In this document: piece after piece, positions 1-9,116 of the stretch
Numbering within the stretch: the first letter of the stretch is position 1
Layout of the letters: every line of letters starts with the position of its first letter
NCBI GenBank assembly: GCA_015064205.1
Contig: SVSR01000011.1
Span: 1-52,964 of the forward strand
DNA length: 52,964 nucleotides
Direction of reading: 5' to 3'
Source of the DNA: Oscillospiraceae bacterium
GTDB taxonomy: Bacteria; Bacillota; Clostridia; Oscillospirales; CAG-272
Program-made: the position numbers and the translations under genes
The notes under the pieces: model-generated
Databases searched by the model: none
Told to the model about the DNA's origin: nothing
Seen by the model: the letters and a program-made list of their open reading frames with translations, nothing else

Positions 1-51
1 CCGCAAACTGATTTCGAGTCAGCCCCGTTATGACCACTTCGATACCTCTCC
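1..51 (-). tRNA. tRNA-Ser (anticodon CGA), 3' part outside the window
   Basis: On the minus strand the 5' end reads GGAGAGG (acceptor strand), then a Ser-type D arm, then an anticodon arm GCTGA / CTCGAAA / TCAGT whose 7-nt loop carries CGA, decoding UCG serine. The variable arm, T arm and acceptor 3' strand lie beyond the left edge of the window. The gene is downstream of two related degenerate repeats and a consensus promoter on the same strand. The class and anticodon are clear; the missing half cannot be checked. Confidence 0.85.
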
Positions 52-274
52 GTATTAAATTGTAAGAATCAGTATCGAGTAAGGCTCGAAATCAGTACAG
101 ATTTCGATGTCAGCAAGAGTTGCAAGCAACTCTGTAATGACCACTTCGATACCTCTCCGTATTAAATTGTTTGAGACAACATCGAGTATGCTCGAAATCA
201 GTCCAGATTTCGATGTCAGCAAGAGTTGCAAGCAACTCGGTAATGACCGTTTCGATACTTCTCCGTATTAAATT
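52..274 (-). repeat. Two tandem degenerate tRNA-Ser-like repeats, about 106-107 bp each
   Basis: Read on the minus strand, AATTTAATAC followed by GGAGA(A/G)G and the D-arm-like TATCGAA..GGTCAT occurs three times, with 5' ends at 264, 158 and 51. The last is the real tRNA-Ser. The first two copies share only its first 20-odd bases, then carry a hairpin GAGTTG-CTTG-CAACTC, an anticodon-arm-like GCTGACATCGAAATC, and ACTGATTTCGAG, which is the reverse complement of the tRNA-Ser anticodon-arm segment CTCGAAATCAGT. They lack a matching acceptor 3' strand, so they cannot fold as normal tRNAs. They lie between the promoter and the tRNA and should be co-transcribed. Confidence 0.7.
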
Positions 275-299
275 ACATGCGCTTTTTAAACGCTCAATT

Positions 300-328
300 A
301 TTATACCATAGACCATGGCGCTTGTCAA
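300..328 (-). promoter_or_regulatory. Consensus SigA promoter for the tRNA-Ser unit
   Basis: Minus strand TTGACA (328-323), 17-bp spacer, TATAAT (305-300): a perfect match to the housekeeping consensus. The predicted start near 293 lies upstream of both degenerate repeats, so the primary transcript would cover the repeats and the tRNA. Confidence 0.85.
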
Positions 329-368
329 GCGAAAAATCGAAATAATGTACTCTTTTATTACGTCGCGT

Positions 369-1130
369 TCAATCAAACGCCAGGCCGAAATAGGTAGGTG
401 CGCTCTGCTCGCCTTTGTCAAAACTATGATACATTGCAAACGGTGTGTCTTTTCCCTGTGTACGAAAGCTTCCGTTTTTATATCCGAGTGTATTTACAAT
501 GTCGGGCGCAGTCGGCAGATTACCTAAAAGTTCAATGCCGTGCAGAGCCTCTTTTTTACATTGTGTTGCAAGTACAAAGTCGCGGCCCGAATAAAAGCTT
601 GCGTATCTTTCTAAAAAGTCGAGGTTTTCACGCTCTTGTATAACTGAGCCTTCGGGCAAATACTGCCGTCTTAGTTTGGCGTATTCTTCTTTGCCGATTT
701 TGGATATTTTAAGCTTTCTGTCTGATTTTTTGCATTTTATTTCATTAACATAAGAACAGGTTTCATAGCCTAAGCGGTTGTAAAAGCCGAAAAGCTCCTT
801 TCTTCCCGGTACGAGAATTGTTCCTGTATATCCGTGACTTTTGAGTATTGTATGCGCATCATTCATAAGGATATGACACAGTCCTTGCCCTCTGTATGCT
901 TTTGCAGTTGCAACTGCATAGACGTATGCTATTTTCTTGCCGTTATACGTGCAGTCAAACCAATAAAGCGCCGCGACGGTTGTGCCGTCAACCGTAATAC
1001 GTCTTGAACGCATTGGCGAAAAAGCTGTGGCAAAAAATATTTTCAAAAATTCATCGGAGTCTTCAAACGCTTCTTTCCAAAGCTTCATCAGATCGGGTAT
1101 ATCTTTAATTTGGGGATGATCAATAATCAT
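369..1130 (-). CDS. GNAT-family N-acetyltransferase
   Basis: A 253-residue protein with a GNAT fold in its N-terminal half. The acetyl-CoA motif A is visible around residue 80 (AYRGQGLCHILM, i.e. R-x-x-G-x-G/A), preceded by the usual hydrophobic beta strand (KKIAYVYAVAT). The C-terminal 100 residues are less typical and may form an accessory domain, as in larger GNAT proteins. The substrate cannot be deduced. The ATG overlaps the end of the upstream DUF2156 gene by 11 bp, so the two are probably one translationally coupled unit. The nearest promoter is upstream of that neighbour. Family is confident; function is open. Confidence 0.8.
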   Translation of the reverse strand: MIIDHPQIKDIPDLMKLWKEAFEDSDEFLKIFFATAFSPMRSRRITVDGTTVAALYWFDCTYNGKKIAYVYAVATAKAYRGQGLCHILMNDAHTILKSHGYTGTILVPGRKELFGFYNRLGYETCSYVNEIKCKKSDRKLKISKIGKEEYAKLRRQYLPEGSVIQERENLDFLERYASFYSGRDFVLATQCKKEALHGIELLGNLPTAPDIVNTLGYKNGSFRTQGKDTPFAMYHSFDKGEQSAPTYFGLAFD

Positions 1131-2055
1131 ATCCGTCCTCCAACAGGCATGCCCAGCATTTTTCTACCATATGATGCGGCTTATAGCTTTGCTTTGCTTT
1201 TCTGAGTCCTTCAAGTCCCATATCCTCTTCGCGGTCAAGGTATTTAATATCAGGATATTTACCGCGTATATAGTTTGCAAATTCATAATTTATAACCGCG
1301 TACGCGCCGTTAACTCCCGACTTTGCTTTTTCAAAGTGAACGTCAAAGGTATCATGCGCGAGTCTGCTGCCAAGCGTGATTGCAAGCACTTCGCCGTTAT
1401 TTTTTAGTACGAGCCCCTCAAGGGAAAGTACTGTGTAGTCACGGAAAGCTTTACTTAAAGCCGCCTTTTCCATGTGAAAATCTGAGTTAGGGTTTTCTTC
1501 AAGCTTGGTCTTATACCAATCTTCACACATCTCTTTTGCTTCTTTAACATTATCTTCGCTTAAAGCTTCGACGGTATAATTGGGATAAGTTTCTTTGAAT
1601 TTATTGATATGATTGCGTTTTGCGTGATATTTCTGACCTTTAAGCTCTGCAAGGTCGTCTATACTGTAAACGTAATCAAACGAGCCCTCGTCGCAATGAA
1701 AACGGAATTTATTTGGATAAAGCTGTTCAAGCGTTTCTTTCGCTTCTTTACACAGTCCTGTTATTCTGCAGGGAATGCCTCTTTCTTTTGAGTCCGCGAT
1801 AATGGAGTCGATGACCTCTTTTTTACCTCCTTGACCGAGAGGGAAGGGGTAAATGCTTCTTCGGTCAAATTGCGAAAAGAGAACTATATGGCCGTGTAAG
1901 AGGGCGATATTCTGACGTCCCCACAAATAAAGATTAGCAAAAGAAAACTCGCAGCCGCGGCTTCTTTCTTTTGCAAGATAATCGTCATATACCGCCTTAT
2001 CATTTAGAGATACAGGCTTAAAATCGATTTTTGTCTGTGTTGTACTTACTGCCAT
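1120..2055 (-). CDS. DUF2156 (phosphatidylglycerol lysyltransferase C-terminal-like) protein
   Basis: A 311-residue soluble protein resembling the DUF2156 family, which shares the double-GNAT fold of the catalytic domain of MprF and of FemXAB peptidyltransferases. Visible hallmarks are the FSFANLYLW segment near the N terminus, the KYHAKRNHINKF motif mid-protein, and the C-terminal YLDREEDMGLEGLRKAKQSYKP block. There are no membrane segments, so it is the soluble form and not full-length MprF. Family members transfer aminoacyl or acyl groups; the substrate here is unknown. Start ATG at 2055 follows AAGGTG and a strong promoter. It overlaps the GNAT gene downstream, suggesting a pair of acyltransferase-type enzymes. 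Confidence 0.75.
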   Translation of the reverse strand: MAVSTTQTKIDFKPVSLNDKAVYDDYLAKERSRGCEFSFANLYLWGRQNIALLHGHIVLFSQFDRRSIYPFPLGQGGKKEVIDSIIADSKERGIPCRITGLCKEAKETLEQLYPNKFRFHCDEGSFDYVYSIDDLAELKGQKYHAKRNHINKFKETYPNYTVEALSEDNVKEAKEMCEDWYKTKLEENPNSDFHMEKAALSKAFRDYTVLSLEGLVLKNNGEVLAITLGSRLAHDTFDVHFEKAKSGVNGAYAVINYEFANYIRGKYPDIKYLDREEDMGLEGLRKAKQSYKPHHMVEKCWACLLEDGYDY

Positions 2056-2089
2056 AAAACACCTTTTAATAAGCTTTATTTTTAATCTA

Positions 2090-2118
2090 ATTATAAATTA
2101 TTATGCTATCTTTGTCAA
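2090..2118 (-). promoter_or_regulatory. SigA promoter for the DUF2156-GNAT pair
   Basis: Minus strand TTGACA (2118-2113), 17-bp spacer, TATAAT (2095-2090), perfect consensus, with the start codon about 35 bp further on. Confidence 0.8.
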
Positions 2119-2141
2119 TATCGTATACCTGAGGGAAAAAG

Positions 2142-2171
2142 AAAAAAGCACTGCTGTTGCAGTGCTTTTTT
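2142..2171. terminator. Terminator after tRNA-Gly/tRNA-Val
   Basis: Stem AGCACTGC / GCAGTGCT with a TGTT loop, flanked by an A-run on one side and a T-run on the other. It ends the minus-strand tRNA transcript just before the next minus-strand promoter and would also work in the opposite direction. Confidence 0.8.
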
Positions 2172-2172
2172 C

Positions 2173-2248
2173 TGGTGGGAACAATAGGGCTCGAACCTAT
2201 GACCCTCTGCTTGTAAGGCAGATGCTCTCCCAGCTGAGCTATGCTCCC
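2173..2248 (-). tRNA. tRNA-Val (anticodon TAC)
   Basis: 76 nt including an encoded CCA end. The acceptor pairs GGGAGCA with TGTTCCC; D arm AGCTCAGCTGGGAGAGC; anticodon arm TCTGC / CTTACAA / GCAGA with anticodon TAC; T arm contains GGTTCGAGCCC. It lies 2 bp downstream of tRNA-Gly in the same transcript. Confidence 0.95.
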
Positions 2249-2250
2249 GT

Positions 2251-2326
2251 TGGAGCGGATTACGGGGCTCGAACCCGCCACCTCGACCTTGGCAAGGTCG
2301 CGCTCTACCAAATGAGCTAAATCCGC
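2251..2326 (-). tRNA. tRNA-Gly (anticodon GCC)
   Basis: 76 nt with encoded CCA. The acceptor pairs GCGGATT with AATCCGC (discriminator T); anticodon arm CGACC / TTGCCAA / GGTCG with anticodon GCC; T arm GGGTTCGAGCCC. First gene of a two-tRNA transcript with tRNA-Val. Confidence 0.95.
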
Positions 2327-2344
2327 ATGGTGTGAACGAGATAC

Positions 2345-2373
2345 ATTATACCATACCCCACTTGCTTTGTCAA
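2345..2373 (-). promoter_or_regulatory. SigA promoter for tRNA-Gly/tRNA-Val
   Basis: Minus strand TTGACA (2373-2368), 17-bp spacer, TATAAT (2350-2345), perfect consensus. The predicted start is about 12 bp before the tRNA-Gly 5' end. Confidence 0.85.
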
Positions 2374-2405
2374 TAGCATTTTAAGAAAAAGTTTATTATT
2401 TAAAA

Positions 2406-2435
2406 CAAAAAAGAGCACGTACGTGCTCTTTTTTA
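2406..2435. terminator. Terminator of the ilv-DUF815 operon
   Basis: AAAAAAGAGCACGT and ACGTGCTCTTTTTT form a perfect palindrome with an A-run and a T-run, overlapping the stop codon of the DUF815 gene. Likely bidirectional. Confidence 0.8.
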
Positions 2436-3629
2436 TTTAGCTAAAAGTCCCTCTATCATCTGACGGGCAAGTCTTGCGGATCTTCCGCCGCGCTCAAGTG
2501 CAAAGCGTTCTGCCATAGCATCAAGCTCGTCTGAAGTGAGGCTTACACCGTATTCGTCTGCTAAGTGATGAACTATGTCAAGATACGTATTCTTGTCGGG
2601 GCGCTCAAAGGTTACATGGATACCGAAGCGAAGAGAAAGCGAGATTATCTCTTGCATGGTATCGTTTATGTGGATATCGTCGCCGTCGCGGTCGGAGAAA
2701 CTTTCCTTTATAAGATGTCGGCGGTTGCTCGTCGCGTAGATGACGGTATTCTGTGAGCGCGAAGACACAGAGCCTTCAAGAACTGCCTTGAGAGCATTGA
2801 AGCTGTCATCGCTCTTTGTGAACGAGAGGTCGTCTATAAATACTATAAATTTCAGCGGATTTGGCGCAAGCTCGTCAAGAAGGGCAGGGATTCTTGTAAG
2901 TTGATCCTTACGCACCTCGATTATGCGCAGTCCTCTGTCGCGAAGCTCGTTTACAACTGCTTTTACCGTTGAGGATTTTCCTGTACCTGCGTCGCCTGTT
3001 AAAAGTATGTTTGATGCATTTTTGCCTTCAAGAAGTGCGGTGGTGTTATCGAGTATTATTTTCTGCTGGCGCTCATAATCAACAAGTGAACAGAGTTTTG
3101 TTTTATCGGGGTGCTTGACGGGAATAATTGTGCCGTTATCGTCAAGGCAGAACATATAGTGCTCAGCGTAAATGCCGTATCCGTATCTGCCTATGTTTTT
3201 TATGCGGTCAATATAGCTTTGCTTGATCTCGGCTTTGCCGCTTGAAAACGCGGGGAGAAAGCCGTCAAAGGCAAGCGGCTTTTTAAGCTCTTCGGGTGAA
3301 AGCATAGCAAGCTCATTTAAGAGCGCAAGCTCATGCTCGAGCGCTTCTGCCATGAATTTTTCGGGAGCTTTACCTTCGCCAACAAGCTTTACGTACACGT
3401 TTTCATTATTGAAAATAAGGTTCTGCAGGTAGGTATCAAGCAAGCCCTTACCGTGCTCATAAAGCTTTGAAACGAATTCGCAGTACGCAGAGCATGCTGT
3501 GTTGGGAGCTTTGTCAAGCGCGTCAAGATAATCATAAAGAGATCTTACTATCGGATCTGACAGTATTTCTCTGAAAATAACAAGAGATGAGAGCCTTTCC
3601 TTAAACAAGCTTAAACTATTTTTATTCAT
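2433..3629 (-). CDS. DUF815-family AAA+ ATP-binding protein
   Basis: A 398-residue protein matching the DUF815 group of P-loop ATPases. Walker A is GDAGTGKSS (about residue 213), followed by Walker B FIVFIDDLSF and a sensor-like region ATSNRRHLI. The C-terminal lid contains RGGRSARLARQ. The N-terminal 180 residues are helical and family-specific. The physiological role of DUF815 ATPases is not established. The start codon overlaps the ilvD stop by one base (TGATG arrangement), so translation is coupled to ilvD and the gene is the last of the ilv operon, ending in a terminator. The link to branched-chain amino acid synthesis may only be positional. Confidence 0.8.
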   Translation of the reverse strand: MNKNSLSLFKERLSSLVIFREILSDPIVRSLYDYLDALDKAPNTACSAYCEFVSKLYEHGKGLLDTYLQNLIFNNENVYVKLVGEGKAPEKFMAEALEHELALLNELAMLSPEELKKPLAFDGFLPAFSSGKAEIKQSYIDRIKNIGRYGYGIYAEHYMFCLDDNGTIIPVKHPDKTKLCSLVDYERQQKIILDNTTALLEGKNASNILLTGDAGTGKSSTVKAVVNELRDRGLRIIEVRKDQLTRIPALLDELAPNPLKFIVFIDDLSFTKSDDSFNALKAVLEGSVSSRSQNTVIYATSNRRHLIKESFSDRDGDDIHINDTMQEIISLSLRFGIHVTFERPDKNTYLDIVHHLADEYGVSLTSDELDAMAERFALERGGRSARLARQMIEGLLAK

Positions 3630-5284
3630 CAGTTGAGTATCGCTCCTTTTGCGCCGCTTGATACGAGCGCGGCATATCTCTTAAGATAGCCTGAAAGCTC
3701 TTTTGTTTTCGGAACAAAATCTTTCATTCGGCGTGCAATTTCCTCATTGTCAACTTTAAGCTCAAGCTTGTTTTCGGGAATATTGATGCTTATAATGTCG
3801 CCGTCACAAACGATACCTATTATACCTCCGCTTGCCGCTTCGGGAGATACGTGACCGATGCAGGCGCCTCTTGTTGCACCGCTGAAGCGCCCGTCTGTGA
3901 TAAGCGCAACGCTGCTTCCGAGTCCCATACCCATAATAGCAGATGTGGGATTAAGCATTTCGCGCATACCGGGGCCGCCCTTGGGGCCCTCGTATCTGAT
4001 AACAACAACGTCGCCGGGCTTGATCTTACCGGCATTTATTGCCGCTTGCGCGTCTTCTTCGCATTCAAATACTCTTGCAGGACCTTCGTGTACAAGCATT
4101 TCAGGTGCAACTGCCGAGCGCTTTACAACGCTGCCGTCGGGAGCTAGATTACCGCGGAGAACCGCGATTCCGCCCGTTTCGCTGAACGGATCGTCTATCG
4201 GTCTGATAACATTTGTGTCGAGGTTTATATGGCCGTCAATGTTTTCGCCAACTGTTTTGCCTGTAACGGTGATGCAGTCGGTATTAAGCAAGCTTTTCTT
4301 GTTAAGCTCGTTCATAACGGCAAAGACACCGCCTGCTTCGTCAAGCTCTTCAATATATGTACGTCCTGCGGGAGCAAGGTGGCAGAGGTTGGGTGTTTTT
4401 TCACTTATTGCATTTGCGATATCGAGATTGATCTCAATGCCGCATTCATGTGCAATTGCAGGAATGTGAAGCATGCTGTTTGTGGAGCATCCGAGCGCCA
4501 TATCAACGCAGAGAGCGTTATAAAATGCCTTTTCGGTCATAATATCGCGCGGACGGATATCCTTTTCTATAAGCTCCATTATCTTCATGCCTGCATGCTT
4601 TGCAAGCTCAAGTCTTCTTGAATAAACGGCAGGAATCGTGCCGTTACCGCCAAGCGCCATACCGAGCGCTTCTGTAAGACAGTTCATAGAGTTTGCCGTG
4701 TACATACCCGAGCATGATCCGCAGGTCGGGCAGGTCTTACATTCGTATTCGTAAAGCTTTTTCTCATCGATCTTGCCGGCGTTGTACTCTCCAACCGCCT
4801 CGGAAATTGAAGAAAAGCTTGTCTTCTTTCCGTCTATGTGTCCTGCGAGCATCGGGCCGCCGCTTACGAATATCGTGGGTATATTGAGCCTTGCCGATGC
4901 CATAAGCAGTCCGGGTACGTTCTTGTCGCAGTTAGGTACCATAACGAGCGCGTCAAAGCCGTGAGCGAGAGCCATGGCCTCGGTTGAATCGGCAATAAGG
5001 TCGCGAGTTACAAGCGAGTATTTCATACCCGTGTGTCCCATAGCTATACCGTCGCAAACAGCGATAGCTGGGAATACGATGGGAGTGCCGCCGGCCATTG
5101 CAACGCCGATACGAACTGCATCGACTACCTTGTCTATATTCGTGTGACCGGGAACGATCTCGTTATACGAGCTGACGATACCGACAAGCGGTCTGTCTAT
5201 TTCTTCCTGTGTGAGTCCGAGCGCGTGATAAAGCGCGCGGTGAGGCGCGTTCTGAGCGCCCTTTTTCAAAGAATCACTTTTCAT
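3629..5284 (-). CDS. ilvD: Dihydroxy-acid dehydratase
   Basis: Dehydrates 2,3-dihydroxy-isovalerate and 2,3-dihydroxy-3-methylvalerate to the 2-keto acids of valine and isoleucine. The protein has 551 residues, the normal length. Cluster and active-site motifs are present: [23 protein letters not shown] and [17 protein letters not shown] hold the Fe-S cysteines, and the C-terminal block includes [11 protein letters not shown] place the start at ATG 5284 (MKSDSLKKG) because GAGAGG precedes it at the right spacing; a longer in-frame reading to 5341 would run through an inverted repeat. Fourth gene of ilvB-N-C-D; its stop overlaps the DUF815 start. Expression should follow the upstream T-box, possibly with extra control at the ilvC-ilvD hairpin. 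Confidence 0.95.
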   Translation of the reverse strand: MKSDSLKKGAQNAPHRALYHALGLTQEEIDRPLVGIVSSYNEIVPGHTNIDKVVDAVRIGVAMAGGTPIVFPAIAVCDGIAMGHTGMKYSLVTRDLIADSTEAMALAHGFDALVMVPNCDKNVPGLLMASARLNIPTIFVSGGPMLAGHIDGKKTSFSSISEAVGEYNAGKIDEKKLYEYECKTCPTCGSCSGMYTANSMNCLTEALGMALGGNGTIPAVYSRRLELAKHAGMKIMELIEKDIRPRDIMTEKAFYNALCVDMALGCSTNSMLHIPAIAHECGIEINLDIANAISEKTPNLCHLAPAGRTYIEELDEAGGVFAVMNELNKKSLLNTDCITVTGKTVGENIDGHINLDTNVIRPIDDPFSETGGIAVLRGNLAPDGSVVKRSAVAPEMLVHEGPARVFECEEDAQAAINAGKIKPGDVVVIRYEGPKGGPGMREMLNPTSAIMGMGLGSSVALITDGRFSGATRGACIGHVSPEAASGGIIGIVCDGDIISINIPENKLELKVDNEEIARRMKDFVPKTKELSGYLKRYAALVSSGAKGAILN

Positions 5285-5308
5285 GATTACCTCTCTTATT
5301 AAAAACGT

Positions 5309-5341
5309 GTGCCTTTTGTGTCGGGCAATCACAAAAGGCAC
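5309..5341 (-). terminator. Hairpin between ilvC and ilvD (possible attenuator or RNA-processing site)
   Basis: A perfect 12-bp inverted repeat, GTGCCTTTTGTG / CACAAAAGGCAC with a 9-nt loop, lies in the 96-bp ilvC-ilvD gap. On the minus strand it is followed after two bases by GTTTTT, resembling a weak intrinsic terminator. It may lower ilvD-DUF815 expression or stabilise the upstream mRNA. Confidence 0.5.
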
Positions 5342-5380
5342 GGTATTTCAGAATTTATAAAAGCCCACTAAGTTATAAAA

Positions 5381-6415
<1,035 letters not shown>

Positions 6416-6434
6416 TTATATTAGTCAAATTATT

Positions 6435-6941
6435 TTAAATATTAAGCTCGCTTCTGAGCGTTGATGAACCCTTTTCAAGTGAAACTATACCTGTACGGCA
6501 TATTTCAACTATAATATAATCACGCATAAGATTTATAAAATCGTCTATCTTGCGTGAGTTACCCGTTAGCTGAAGCGTAACGCAATCTCTTGTGTAGTCA
6601 ACGGTCTTAGCGCCGAACGCCTCTGCCGCATCGTGAATGTCGCTTCTTGTATCGGGAGTGTTCTGCATCTTTATTAAAAGAAGCTCGCGGTTTATCGAGT
6701 TTTCGTTTTCGAGCTGCTTTATCGAGCAAACGTCGGGTAATTTGTAGAGCTGATCGACAAGCTGCTCTTTTTTGCTTTCTTCTCCGTCAAAAAGCACGGT
6801 AATTCTCGAAAAATCCGGAGATTCGGTTTCGCTAACGGTAAGGGCGCTGATATTAAACTGTCTGCGTCTGAACATGCTCGTTACCCTGTTAAGTACACCC
6901 GACTGGTTTTTAACAAGTACGGCAACTGTGTATCTGTTCAT
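6435..6941 (-). CDS. ilvN: Acetolactate synthase small (regulatory) subunit
   Basis: A 168-residue regulatory subunit of acetohydroxyacid synthase. The N-terminal ACT domain is recognisable in YTVAVLVKNQSGVLNRVTSMFRRRQFNISALTV, which binds valine for feedback inhibition. The second half is the ACT-like ALS_ss_C domain (KTVDYTRDCVTLQLTGNSRKIDDFI). It starts 17 bp after ilvB and is followed by ilvC, the usual order ilvB-N-C. The enzyme complex is cytoplasmic. Confidence 0.95.
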   Translation of the reverse strand: MNRYTVAVLVKNQSGVLNRVTSMFRRRQFNISALTVSETESPDFSRITVLFDGEESKKEQLVDQLYKLPDVCSIKQLENENSINRELLLIKMQNTPDTRSDIHDAAEAFGAKTVDYTRDCVTLQLTGNSRKIDDFINLMRDYIIVEICRTGIVSLEKGSSTLRSELNI

Positions 6942-6958
6942 ATCCTTAATCCTTTCTC

Positions 6959-8626
6959 CTAATTTTTAATTTTTGTTATTATATCCTTGATACTGCCGCC
7001 GGGCGGAAGCATTGGGAGCACGAGTTCGTCTTTATCGACAGCGCAGTCTATAACGTACGGTCCGTTGTAATTAAACGCTTTTTCAAGTGCATTGTCAAGT
7101 GACTCAAGAGAATCAACAGCCTCTGCCTTTGCACCGAAAGCCTCTGCCAGCTTTACAAAATCCGTTTTTCTGTTAAGCACGGTATTTGAATAATGCTTAT
7201 TAAAGAATAACGTCTGCCATTGTCTTACCATGCCCAGCACGCCGTTATTCATAAGCAGTATGACGATAGGGGTGTTGTACGTAACTGCGGTTGCAAGCTC
7301 GTTTAAACACATGCCGAAACTTCCGTCGCCCGTTACAAGCACGGTGTGCTCGCCGCTTCCCATTTGCGCTCCGATCGCCGCACCAAGGCCGAAGCCCATG
7401 GTACCAAGACCGCCGCTTGAAATAAATTTGCGATTCTTTCTGAATTTTATGTATTGTGCCGCCCACATCTGATGCTGACCGACGTCTGTTGCAACCGGGG
7501 TGTTTTCGCTAAGATGTGAGTTAAGCGTGGCCATTACCGAATAGGGTGTCATGCCGTCGCGCTTGTCGGCGTCCTTGTTTTCTTTCACCCGTAAGCTGTC
7601 TATCTCAGCCTGCCAATCCGGCCTTTCGGTCTTCTTTATAAGAGGCAGAAGCGCTTTGAGTGTTTTCTTTAGATCTCCTCTGAGTCCGTGCGTGTCTTTG
7701 AAATTCTTTGATAGCTCAGCTCCGTCAACGTCTATATGAATGACCTTTGAGCCAAGCGCGAATTTTTCGCGGTTTCCTGTGGCGCGGTCGTTGAATCTTA
7801 CACCGAGTGCTATTATGAGGTCTGCCCTGCTCATCGCCATTGATGAAGCAAAATGGCCGTGCATTCCCTGCATGCCGAGAAATCTCGGATGATCGGTCGG
7901 TATAGCGGAAAGACCCATCATGGAGCATCCGATAGGAGCATCAATTAACTCTGCAAGCTCAAGCATTTCACTTTGTGCATCAGCGCTGATAAGTCCGCCG
8001 CCAAAGTATATAAACGGACGACTTGCACCGTTTATGCATTCAGCCGCATCTCTGATACGAATCTCTTTTGCACTCTCCGCCTTATCGGCACACACAGGTT
8101 CTTTTTCTGTATATTCGCATTTTGCTATCTGTATATCCTTGGGTACGTCAACGAGTACAGGACCCGGTCTTCCCGATTTGGCAAGCCTGAACGCCTCTCT
8201 GATAGTGTCTGCAAGCTCTTCTATACTTCCGACAAAAAAGTTATGCTTCGTTATAGGAAGAGTAACACCCGTTATATCAAGTTCCTGGAAGCTGTCTGTG
8301 CCTATAAGCGAGCTTGGCACGTTGCCGGTTATCGCCACCATCGGTATAGAATCAAGAAAAGCGGTTGCAATACCCGTTACAAGATTTGTTGCACCGGGGC
8401 CCGAGGTCGCCATTACAACGCCGACCTTACCCGTGGCGCGCGCATATCCGTCAGCCGCGTGAGCCGCACCCTGTTCATGAGCCGAGAGCACGTGCTTTAT
8501 TTCCGATTCATATTTGTAAAGCGAGTCATATATGTTGATTACCTGACCGCCCGGATAGCCGAACACAACCTCGCATTTCTGCTCGATAAGCGTTCTTACT
8601 ATAATATCTGCACCTGATAAAACCAT
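6959..8626 (-). CDS. ilvB: Acetolactate synthase large (catalytic) subunit
   Basis: A thiamine-diphosphate enzyme condensing two pyruvates, or pyruvate and 2-oxobutyrate, in the first common step to valine, leucine and isoleucine. It has 555 residues. The N-terminal PYR domain carries the catalytic Glu in SAHEQGAAHAADGYARA; the C-terminal PP domain has the ThDP-Mg motif GDGSFGMCLNELATAV...NN, and the FAD-binding middle domain includes MLGMQGMHG-type residues (FLGMQGMHGHF). The ATG at 8626 follows AAGGA with 7-8 nt spacing. First gene of the ilv operon, preceded by a T-box leader and a consensus promoter. Confidence 0.96.
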   Translation of the reverse strand: MVLSGADIIVRTLIEQKCEVVFGYPGGQVINIYDSLYKYESEIKHVLSAHEQGAAHAADGYARATGKVGVVMATSGPGATNLVTGIATAFLDSIPMVAITGNVPSSLIGTDSFQELDITGVTLPITKHNFFVGSIEELADTIREAFRLAKSGRPGPVLVDVPKDIQIAKCEYTEKEPVCADKAESAKEIRIRDAAECINGASRPFIYFGGGLISADAQSEMLELAELIDAPIGCSMMGLSAIPTDHPRFLGMQGMHGHFASSMAMSRADLIIALGVRFNDRATGNREKFALGSKVIHIDVDGAELSKNFKDTHGLRGDLKKTLKALLPLIKKTERPDWQAEIDSLRVKENKDADKRDGMTPYSVMATLNSHLSENTPVATDVGQHQMWAAQYIKFRKNRKFISSGGLGTMGFGLGAAIGAQMGSGEHTVLVTGDGSFGMCLNELATAVTYNTPIVILLMNNGVLGMVRQWQTLFFNKHYSNTVLNRKTDFVKLAEAFGAKAEAVDSLESLDNALEKAFNYNGPYVIDCAVDKDELVLPMLPPGGSIKDIITKIKN

Positions 8627-8656
8627 TTAACATTCCTTTCCAGAGTGAGAGGGGTA

Positions 8657-8936
8657 TAAAAAAACAAAATCCTGCCTCTTAAATAAGAGACAGGATCAGA
8701 TCTTTCGATATAATTCTGCGGTACCACTCTACTTGTTGCACAGCAACCACTCTGCGTGACAAAAATCACTTTCCGATATAACGGTCGGGCCCGTTCATCC
8801 TATTTGGCACAGGCCGTTCAGACTGAACGCTCAAAGGCGACTGCGCGGAAATTTCTTTATCGGCTCACAGCAACCGCCGACTCTCTGAAAAAGGTTTAAT
8901 CACCGCTTTTTCCTTATCATTGCGTTTAAAAAATGT
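8657..8936 (-). promoter_or_regulatory. T-box leader controlling the ilv operon (specifier probably GTC, Val)
   Basis: The minus strand shows the T-box hallmarks in order: a stem I base (AACGC with GCGTT, AAGG with CCTT), AGAGAGTCGGCGGTTGCTGTGAGCC-type distal elements (about 8885-8860), the T-box sequence AGAGTGGTACCGCAG near 8718, and a terminator ATCCTGTCTCTT / AAGAGGCAGGAT followed by a T-run (8697-8657). With GCGG/CCGC as the next helix, the 3' side of the specifier loop is GCAGTCG. This offers GTC (valine) followed by a purine. Uncharged tRNA-Val would then favour the antiterminator and allow ilvB transcription. The class is secure; the specifier assignment is moderate because it rests on hand pairing. 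Confidence 0.9.
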
Positions 8937-8946
8937 TTATGCGACA

Positions 8947-8975
8947 ATTATACCATTACTTTCATAACTTGTCAA
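8947..8975 (-). promoter_or_regulatory. SigA promoter of the T-box/ilv operon
   Basis: Minus strand TTGACA (8975-8970), 17-bp spacer, TATAAT (8952-8947), perfect consensus. The start near 8940 is at the 5' base of T-box stem I. Confidence 0.85.
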
Positions 8976-9042
8976 GAACAATTTATACAAACTAAAATTA
9001 TTTTGTTATATTGTAATGTTACGATAAAAATTCTTCTTTCCA

Positions 9043-9071
9043 TTGACTTTGATTTTTTTAAGTGCTATAAT
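9043..9071 (+). promoter_or_regulatory. SigA promoter for the zinc-ribbon protein gene
   Basis: TTGACT (9043-9048), 17-bp spacer, TATAAT (9066-9071), about 45 bp before the chosen ATG. It supports the downstream start at 9117, since the longer reading frame would begin upstream of the promoter. Confidence 0.75.
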
Positions 9072-9116
9072 AAAAAGACAATCTTAGTCCGAATACAGAA
9101 AGATGGGAAAGCCTTT

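Noticed and set aside
1-274. CRISPR array suggested by regularly spaced repeats
   Set aside because: The spacing is 106-107 bp, most of each unit is conserved, and there are no unique spacers. The last copy is a tRNA-Ser, so these are tRNA-derived repeats.
3858-4469. Long plus-strand frames across ilvD
   Set aside because: These are antisense shadows of a well-conserved enzyme, with biased low-complexity composition.
7973-8617. Long open frame of about 214 codons opposite ilvB
   Set aside because: It is a shadow of ilvB on the other strand, with no ribosome binding site or family resemblance.
9003-9116. N-terminal extension of the zinc-ribbon protein to position 9003
   Set aside because: The extension would start upstream of the likely promoter (9043-9071) and has no homology-like features; ATG 9117 is a better start.
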